Below are positions 6,997 through 11,966 of a stretch of 11,966 nt of DNA, one piece after another. A program made the translations under genes and the position numbers. How positions within the stretch are numbered: the stretch's first letter is position 1; each line of letters starts with the position of its first letter. Location of the stretch: the NCBI GenBank assembly GCA_041623535.1, contig JBFJWR010000054.1, positions 1-11,966 of the forward strand, in the 5' to 3' direction. The stretch comes from JBFJWR01 sp041623535 (GTDB lineage: Bacteria; Pseudomonadota; Gammaproteobacteria; Pseudomonadales; JBFGWM01). The notes under the pieces were generated by a model. That model did no database searches. It was given only the letters and a program-made list of their open reading frames with translations, and had not been told where the DNA came from.

Positions 6997-8499
6997 TTAC
7001 TTTGAGCCCTTCGTCACACCCGGTTTCCGACGGTTTGCAAAGTAGTCCCCAACGGCCGTGTGCATGGGGATCAGCACGCCCTCCTGGGCGCGCTGCCGGC
7101 TCAGGAGCGTGAGCCGCAGGTTCTCGCGGGCCAGCGTGGTTGCGGAATCGAACAGCTGATCAAGAATCTTCGCCACCCTGGCGTCCGGCAGGTCGGCGCG
7201 TACGATGAGCGTGGCGGTGACGCTGAGCGTGGGAACGGGCGTGTGCTGGCCGGGGTAGGTATGCGCGGCAATCGTGGCGTGACGATAGACCCCGTGTGTG
7301 TCGAGCATCGCGGTGCGGGTTTCCGGTGTAATTGGGACGAGGCGCACCGCATTCGATGCGAACAGGTTCTGCAACGCCGGCGTCGGTGCCTGCAGCGTGG
7401 TGAAAAACGCATCCAGTTCACCGGCCCGCATTGCCTGCACCGCGTCTTCGAGTCCTGATTCACGTACCTCCGCAAAATCCGGCAGCTTCAGGCCGATGGT
7501 GGCGAGCAATCGCAAGGCATCCACGCGTGTACCGGAATCGGGCACGCCGATATCGATTCGCCGGCCTTTCAGGGCAGCCAGGCTGTTGATGTTCGAGCCC
7601 TGCGTCACGACGACCTGCAGGTATTCCGGAAACAGGGCGGAGAGCGCGCGTATGTCTTTCAGGCGCCCCTGCTGCCTGAAAGGACCCTCTCCCGCGATGG
7701 CCAGTGCGGCAATGTTGCTCTGGGCAATCGCCAGGTCGACACTGCCGGATTGCACGAGCTGACAATTCTGCACGCTCCCCTGCGTGGTGAGATTGCGCAC
7801 GCCAAAACCGGTGCGGCCGACGTTGTCTTCCAGTAACTGGATGTAGCGATGGTAAGCGCCGCCTGCCGGACCGCTGGCGACACTGAGTACCTCGGCAAGC
7901 TGGTCCAGCTGGCGCTGTATGCGCTCGAGCGATGCCTGCAGTTCCCGGTCGATCAACGCCCCTTCGGCACCGCCGTAGCGACGCACGGCCTGTTCTGCAA
8001 GCGCGCTGATCTTTGCGATGATGTTGGATGTCTCTGCCGACTGGCCGAACCCGGGATTCCGGTCCGCTGCCACGAGCAGGGGCCGCCAGGTTCCCTGTCG
8101 AAGCGCATACATCCGGCTTCCGTGCACGCGCAGGACATCTCCCGCACGATTGCCGCCCTGGCGAATGCCGGTGATTCCCCGCTCGGTGGCACCCAGCAGA
8201 AACGCCAGGGACGTGGCACTCAGGTGATCCCAGGCGGTGAGGTCGAAGTCCTTGCGAAACCGTAGCTGCGCATTGAAATACACGGTCTGTCGCTGGTCGC
8301 CTGTCGCCTTGTCCCGGCTGGGTGCACTGCCCATGCGCCGCAGGGACGTGATGTCGAACAGTTCCGGCGCAAACTCGCGCTCCAGCAGCCCGGAGACTTC
8401 GGTACGCAGGGTTTCCTCGCCCGGTTGCTTGTCGCACGCGGCGACGAGTAGCAGCACGACCAGGAGAAAATACGAACGGAACGGGGTTCTAGAAGCCAT
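6997..8499 (-). CDS. TAXI family TRAP-type solute-binding lipoprotein with extra N-terminal domain
   Basis: 500 residues. A signal peptide ends in a lipobox (LLLVAAC, Cys22), so the mature protein should be lipid-anchored outside the inner membrane. Residues about 204-490 are a TAXI binding domain: SVASGPAGGAYHRYIQ, VQSGSVDLAIAQSN, LFPEYLQVVV, SLAALKGRRIDIGVPDSGTR and GELDAFF follow the family in order. TAXI proteins are normally about 320 residues and feed TRAP transporters; a Thermus thermophilus member was crystallised with glutamate or glutamine. The additional region 23-203 is of unknown type: a globular part with FNAQLRFRKDFDLTAWDHL and an EQAVRRYGG...LDQLAEVL helical stretch that may be a coiled coil. 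The start overlaps the end of the GltS gene by 11 bases, suggesting translational coupling. No DctQ- or DctM-like membrane gene is present. I infer that it serves the GltS symporter, or senses its substrate, with moderate confidence. Confidence 0.88.
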   Translation of the reverse strand: MASRTPFRSYFLLVVLLLVAACDKQPGEETLRTEVSGLLEREFAPELFDITSLRRMGSAPSRDKATGDQRQTVYFNAQLRFRKDFDLTAWDHLSATSLAFLLGATERGITGIRQGGNRAGDVLRVHGSRMYALRQGTWRPLLVAADRNPGFGQSAETSNIIAKISALAEQAVRRYGGAEGALIDRELQASLERIQRQLDQLAEVLSVASGPAGGAYHRYIQLLEDNVGRTGFGVRNLTTQGSVQNCQLVQSGSVDLAIAQSNIAALAIAGEGPFRQQGRLKDIRALSALFPEYLQVVVTQGSNINSLAALKGRRIDIGVPDSGTRVDALRLLATIGLKLPDFAEVRESGLEDAVQAMRAGELDAFFTTLQAPTPALQNLFASNAVRLVPITPETRTAMLDTHGVYRHATIAAHTYPGQHTPVPTLSVTATLIVRADLPDARVAKILDQLFDSATTLARENLRLTLLSRQRAQEGVLIPMHTAVGDYFANRRKPGVTKGSK

Positions 8500-9715
8500 G
8501 GATGGGTAGCACCAGGAAGCCCTGAATGATCAGTGCGTTGAGAATGTCGATGAAGAACGCGCCGATCATCGGCACGACTATGAACGCCTGCGGCGAAGGG
8601 CCGTAGCGTGCCGTGACCGCCTGCATGTTGGCGATCGCTGTCGGGGTCGCGCCCATACCAAAACCGCAATGCCCGGCCGCCATCACTGCGGCATCGTAGT
8701 TGCTGCCCAGTGCCCTGAATGTCACGAATGTCGCGAACAGGGCAATGCCGAGGGTCTGTGCCGCAAGAATCAGGACCAGCGGGCCGGCAAGATCCAGCAG
8801 GTCCCAGAGGCGCAGCCCCATGAACGTGAGCGCCAGCGCCAGCCAGAGTGCCATGGTGCTGAACAGGTCCAGGCTTTCCTCGTGGACGCGGTACAGGTTG
8901 CGGATGCCCAGCACGTTGCGCAGCAGCACACCAACGAAGAGCGCCCAGATGAAGGAGGGCAGCGTGATCGCCGCATCCCGGAACAGCTCGTATATCGCCT
9001 CGCCACCGATGACGCCGGCAACGATCAGCGCGAGCGTTGCCAGGGCGGACGTCACCTGCATCGATTCGCCTTCCGCGGTGTCTGGCTCGGCTTCTCCGGA
9101 GCGCGCTTCGGGCACGAGCTGATGACGCGCGATGAGGAACTGGCAGACGGGTCCGCCGATCAGTCCGCCGATGACCAGGCCAAAGGTTGCGCTGGCGACG
9201 GCAAGTTCCAGCACCCCGGACAGGTTCTGTACCTCGGCAAAGCGTTCCGCCCATGCCGCTCCTGTACCGTGGCCCCCGGAAAGCGTGATGGAGCCGGCAA
9301 GCAGGCCAACCGCCGGGTGAAAGTCCAGCAGGTACGCCATGCCGGTCCCGATCAGGTTCTGCAGGGCCAGGAAAGCGGCAACCACGAACAAAAAAATGAG
9401 CAGGCTGACCCCGCCCCGTTTCAGCCGCCCCATGTCGGCGGTCAGTCCGACACTGGCAAAGAATGCCAGCATCAGGAAGCTGCGCAAGTCCGTGTCGAAT
9501 TGCAGGCGAACGTTGGCCTGCGTATGCAGCACTGCCAGGGCGCTCGCCACGAACAGCCCGCCAATCACCGGGACCGGGATGTTATAACGCCGCAGAAACG
9601 CGATCCTGTTCACCAGCAGCTGGCCGATAAACAGCAGGAAAATCGCGGTGAGCACACTGGGCAGCGTGGTCAGTTCAAGTTCCAGACTGATTCCCCCATG
9701 CCGTGATCCCAGCAA
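8489..9715 (-). CDS. gltS: Sodium/glutamate symporter GltS (ESS family)
   Basis: 408 residues. GltS imports glutamate with sodium across the inner membrane. The protein is strongly hydrophobic with two related halves, as in the family. The N-terminal half has LRRYNIPVPVIGGL and SGGHGTGAAW (signature GGHGTG at 147-152). The C-terminal half has GHCGFGMGATPTA (348-360), the matching re-entrant-loop signature. An acidic hydrophilic loop at about 201-219 separates them. The length fits the E. coli protein (about 400). No ATG is available at the start: the frame opens after a TAG and offers TTG at 9715 or CTG at 9712. A CTG at 9685, with a GGGGGA run a few bases upstream, is another candidate and would begin close to where E. 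coli GltS begins. The CNNM-type gene ends 21 bases upstream and the TAXI gene overlaps the stop, so this is the core of the operon. Confidence 0.92.
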   Translation of the reverse strand: MLGSRHGGISLELELTTLPSVLTAIFLLFIGQLLVNRIAFLRRYNIPVPVIGGLFVASALAVLHTQANVRLQFDTDLRSFLMLAFFASVGLTADMGRLKRGGVSLLIFLFVVAAFLALQNLIGTGMAYLLDFHPAVGLLAGSITLSGGHGTGAAWAERFAEVQNLSGVLELAVASATFGLVIGGLIGGPVCQFLIARHQLVPEARSGEAEPDTAEGESMQVTSALATLALIVAGVIGGEAIYELFRDAAITLPSFIWALFVGVLLRNVLGIRNLYRVHEESLDLFSTMALWLALALTFMGLRLWDLLDLAGPLVLILAAQTLGIALFATFVTFRALGSNYDAAVMAAGHCGFGMGATPTAIANMQAVTARYGPSPQAFIVVPMIGAFFIDILNALIIQGFLVLPIHGF

Positions 9716-9736
9716 GCCGGGCCTGTTTGTTTGCTG

Positions 9737-10867
9737 CTAGTGGTTGGTGCCTGGCAGATCGTCCTTCGGGCCCGGTTGTGCGGGCGGCAATGCCGCCGGC
9801 TCGGGGTCGGACAGCAGCCCCATGCGCCGGGCACGACGCTCCCAGGTGCGCCGCGCCACCTCCTGCATGTTGGCCGTTTTGTCCATCTCGTCGACGATTT
9901 CCATGCCCAGCAATGTCTCGATGATATCCTCCATGGTGACGATGCCGGCCATGCCGCCGAACTCGTCCACCACCAGGGCGATATGCTCACGTCTTTCGAT
10001 AAACCAGTTGAACAGTTCCGGCAGGTGCTTCTTGCGCTGCGTGATCAGGATGTCGCGGCGGATGCTGGACAACGGATTGCCGCCGTTGCCGGCCACGATG
10101 GCCGCGAGCAGTTCATCGCGCAGGAAATAACCGGTGACGTGATCCTGCCGGTCACCTTCTGAAAGCGGAATGCGGGAAAACTGCAGGGTCGGGTGGGTTT
10201 CGTGGAAACTCTCCAACGACTGTTCCTGGTTGGCCATCACCACGACGGTGCGCGGCGTCATGATGTCCTTGGCCTCGATCGTGTCGAAGCGCAGCAGGTT
10301 ACGGATGACTTCCGATTCGCCCTCCCGGAACACGCCGGATTCGGCGCCGATCTCGGCCATGGCGACGAAATCGCTGCGCGAGAAAATACTTTTCTCGCCT
10401 TTTTTCTTCAGTACGCCGGTAATCAACTGGCTGAACCAGACCAGCGGCAGCAGGAGCGTGATGATCGCGGTCAGCGATGTGACGGTGAAACTGGCCAGTT
10501 CCTGCCAATAATTGGCCCCCAGCGTCTTGGGTATGATTTCCGAGAGCACGAGGATACCAAGGGTCATCAGGGCCGGCACGACCAGCGAGGTGATGAGCGG
10601 ATTGCTCTCCGCCCAGATCCGCGCCGCCTGGTCACCGACACCGATCGCCCCCACCGTGTGGGCGATGGTGTTGAGGGTCAGGATGGCCACCAGCGGCCGG
10701 TCGATGTCCTGCTTGAATTCCTGCAGGCGCTGGCCAAGCAGGCTTCCTTCCTGTTGCTTGATCTGGGCAAAAGCCGGGGTGATGGACAGCAGCACGGCCT
10801 CCCACAGTGAACACAGGAAGGAGATCACCAGGGCAATCATGAAGAAAACAATCAGCGTGGTCAGCAT
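9737..10867 (-). CDS. CNNM/CorC-type membrane protein (DUF21 plus CBS pair)
   Basis: 376 residues from the ATG at 10867. The frame is open to 10963, but the usual family start, a hydrophobic helix (MLTTLIVFFMIALVISFLCS), is at 10867. DUF21 membrane domain at about 1-150 with SLWEAVLLSITP, LNTIAHTVGAIGVG and SEIIPKTLGANYW, the conserved DUF21 landmarks. A pair of CBS domains follows: about 190-255 (DIMTPRTVVVM) and about 270-330 (ALVVDEFGGMAGIVTMEDII). The C-terminal CorC/HlyC domain found in many relatives is missing; the protein ends in a proline-rich tail. Characterised relatives (CorC, MpfA, eukaryotic CNNM) act in magnesium efflux, some with sodium exchange; the substrate here is an inference from family. 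CBS domains usually bind adenine nucleotides. It is probably the first gene of the operon with gltS, with a 21-base gap. Confidence 0.88.
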   Translation of the reverse strand: MLTTLIVFFMIALVISFLCSLWEAVLLSITPAFAQIKQQEGSLLGQRLQEFKQDIDRPLVAILTLNTIAHTVGAIGVGDQAARIWAESNPLITSLVVPALMTLGILVLSEIIPKTLGANYWQELASFTVTSLTAIITLLLPLVWFSQLITGVLKKKGEKSIFSRSDFVAMAEIGAESGVFREGESEVIRNLLRFDTIEAKDIMTPRTVVVMANQEQSLESFHETHPTLQFSRIPLSEGDRQDHVTGYFLRDELLAAIVAGNGGNPLSSIRRDILITQRKKHLPELFNWFIERREHIALVVDEFGGMAGIVTMEDIIETLLGMEIVDEMDKTANMQEVARRTWERRARRMGLLSDPEPAALPPAQPGPKDDLPGTNH

Positions 10868-10873
10868 ACGGTC

Positions 10874-10890
10874 ACGGAGCAGGACTCCGT
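10874..10890. promoter_or_regulatory. Small hairpin just before the CNNM-type start codon
   Basis: ACGGAG (10874-10879) and CTCCGT (10885-10890) are reverse complements around a 5-base loop. The hairpin ends 6 bases before the ATG at 10867 and encloses the only Shine-Dalgarno-like bases (GGAG on the minus strand). It might limit translation initiation; the short stem makes this tentative. Confidence 0.25.
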
Positions 10891-11007
10891 CCTCTATTAC
10901 ATACGGTCCGGTGATGTTACCACTGACATGCCTGCGTGCGTTGCCGAAAAAAGAGCAGACCATGAGCGAGTGCGACCGGGTGCTTCATACCGTTGCAAAT
11001 CATGCGG

Positions 11008-11018
11008 ACTCCGACCCC
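11008..11018 (-). repeat. REP-like intergenic motif, copy 3 (minus strand)
   Basis: On the minus strand this reads GGGGTCGGAGT, identical to the first 11 bases of the motif at 2193 and 6103. It lies in the 206-base spacer between the channel gene and the CNNM-type gene, right after an inverted repeat (11020-11047) when read on the minus strand. No other coding feature was found in this spacer. Confidence 0.45.
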
Positions 11019-11019
11019 T

Positions 11020-11047
11020 CAGGCCGTATGCCTGCCTGGCCGGCCTG
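11020..11047. repeat. 7-bp inverted repeat downstream of the channel gene
   Basis: CAGGCCG (11020-11026) and CGGCCTG (11041-11047) are reverse complements with a 14-base loop. The repeat lies 27 bases past the stop of the channel gene and touches the REP-like motif. It may be part of a REP-type palindrome or a weak terminator; no T-run follows on the minus strand. Confidence 0.35.
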
Positions 11048-11073
11048 CGCAACGCCGCTGAATGGCAACTGCG

Positions 11074-11916
11074 CTAAGCGGTCGGTCCGCGCGGCAGGCG
11101 GGTGCATACTTCTTCCATGGAATGCTGCAGTTTTTCCACCTGTGTGCTGAGCTGGTCGACTTTCTCCAGCAACTGTGCCCGGTCATCGGCCGCTTCCGCT
11201 TCGACGTCGGCGTTGTGTTCGGCAGTCATGACTTCCAGGATGGTGCCCACCATCATGTTCAGGAAGATAAACGCGGTGAGAAAAATAAAGGAAAGGTAAT
11301 AGAGCCAGCTGAACGGATAGGTGATCATGGTTTCATACATGACATCGGTCCAGTCCTCGAAGGTCGCGACGCGGAACAGGGTGAGCATGGAGATCGAGAC
11401 GTCCCCCCATAGCGTGGGATTGATCTCTGCGAAGAACAGCGACCCGGATGCGCCATAAATGTAAAAAATCACGAACATCAGCAGCGCGATATAGCCCATG
11501 CGTGGAATCGCCTTGATCAGGGCATTGATCAGCGAGCGCAATTCCGGGATCACCGAGACCAGGCGCAGTACGCGGAACACGCGCAGCAGGCGACCGAGCA
11601 GTACCGCGTCGGCGTTTTCCAGGGGGATGATGCTGCCCATCACCACGATGAAATCAAACACGTTCCAGCCATCGTGGAAAAAGCGCCGCTTGTCCTGATG
11701 AGCCAGGAAGCGAATCAGGATTTCCACCAGGAAGAAAACGGTGATGCCGTAATCAAGAACCGTGAGCATCTGCTCTGCAACCGGTGGCAGTTCGTAGGTC
11801 TTGGCGCCGATCGCCAGCGCGGAAATGATGATCACGAGGATCACGAAGCCCTGGAAATAACGGCTTGATTCGATCTGTTTTAGCCCCAATCCGAGGCTTT
11901 GGATGTTGCTGCTCAT
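11074..11916 (-). CDS. Bacterial voltage-gated cation channel, NaChBac/BacNav family
   Basis: 280 residues, typical of single-domain six-helix channels that work as tetramers in the inner membrane. Voltage sensor: S1 about 20-40, S2 about 50-70 with Glu65 in FFLVEILIRF, S3 about 84-98 with Asp88 in NVFDFIV, S4 with arginines every third residue (Arg109, Arg112, Arg115, Arg118). Pore: S5 about 138-162, selectivity filter T185-F-E-D-W-T-D191, S6 about 202-230 (FIFLTAFIFLNMMVGTILEVM). A C-terminal heptad-like helix (about 246-270, LLEKVDQLSTQVEKLQ) fits the four-helix coiled coil of the family. The usual BacNav filter is TLESW followed by uncharged residues; here Asp188 and Asp191 add negative charge in the positions used to turn NavAb into a calcium channel. 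The start ATG at 11916 gives the normal short N-terminus, although no clear Shine-Dalgarno precedes it. The 50 bases beyond it hold nothing I can identify. Confidence 0.92.
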   Translation of the reverse strand: MSSNIQSLGLGLKQIESSRYFQGFVILVIIISALAIGAKTYELPPVAEQMLTVLDYGITVFFLVEILIRFLAHQDKRRFFHDGWNVFDFIVVMGSIIPLENADAVLLGRLLRVFRVLRLVSVIPELRSLINALIKAIPRMGYIALLMFVIFYIYGASGSLFFAEINPTLWGDVSISMLTLFRVATFEDWTDVMYETMITYPFSWLYYLSFIFLTAFIFLNMMVGTILEVMTAEHNADVEAEAADDRAQLLEKVDQLSTQVEKLQHSMEEVCTRLPRGPTA

Positions 11917-11966
11917 CGCGCGATTCTACTGCAATCAGGCAGAAATGCGTGCCCTCCATTTTCCCG

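Noticed and set aside
7460..9254. Two long minus-strand frames (7460-8437 and 8220-9254) in a different register from the TAXI and gltS genes
   Set aside because: Arg/Ala/Pro-rich translations without motifs, fully covered by well-supported genes in the other register.
8669..9706. 345-codon plus-strand open frame opposite gltS
   Set aside because: The product is rich in Gln, Glu, Arg and His with no hydrophobic core or known motif, as expected for the antisense of a membrane protein gene.
1..11966. tRNA, rRNA, CRISPR, insertion sequence or prophage genes
   Set aside because: No cloverleaf, spaced direct repeats, transposase or terminal inverted repeats were seen; the cupin-fold protein resembles phage-borne ones but no other phage gene is near.

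Overview
The window reads as a high-GC chromosome segment of a proteobacterium, probably a gammaproteobacterium from a sodium-rich or marine habitat. This is inferred from the gene families (Ohr, a GltS symporter, a TAXI lipoprotein, a bacterial voltage-gated cation channel, a CNNM/CorC membrane protein) and from short intergenic GGGGTCGGAGT motifs resembling REP-type elements. The genus cannot be fixed from sequence alone. Nearly everything is on the minus strand. Only one gene, a cupin-fold protein at 2308-2838, is on the plus strand. No RNA gene, CRISPR array, intact mobile element or attachment site was seen. No gene-free stretch exceeds 300 bases; the largest is 980-1226.

Left part (1-2838). 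The start of a cytochrome c oxidase subunit II-like gene runs off the left edge. Upstream of it on the same strand are a small membrane protein with a general-stress-protein-17M-like plan, a membrane-anchored protein with a DUF4124-like motif, and an ohr organic hydroperoxide reductase gene. The cupin gene diverges from ohr.

Middle (2913-6949). A 1024-residue hybrid sensor kinase has a periplasmic double-Cache region, HAMP, HisKA/HATPase and two receiver domains, the first apparently degenerate. It converges on the cupin gene.

Right part (6158-11916). Four minus-strand genes follow each other closely and look like one operon: a CNNM-type DUF21/CBS protein, a GltS (ESS family) sodium/glutamate symporter, a TAXI solute-binding lipoprotein whose gene overlaps the symporter gene by 11 bases, and a peptidase C26 (gamma-glutamyl hydrolase-like) amidotransferase. 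No TRAP membrane subunit lies among them. The TAXI lipoprotein is therefore a candidate binding-protein partner of a GltS symporter, an unusual pairing and the best candidate here for an undescribed system. Farther upstream is a voltage-gated channel of the NaChBac class with an acidic TFEDWTD selectivity filter, which suggests calcium permeability. Sodium or divalent-cation coupling is a shared theme of channel, CNNM protein and GltS, but a functional link between the channel and the operon is inference.
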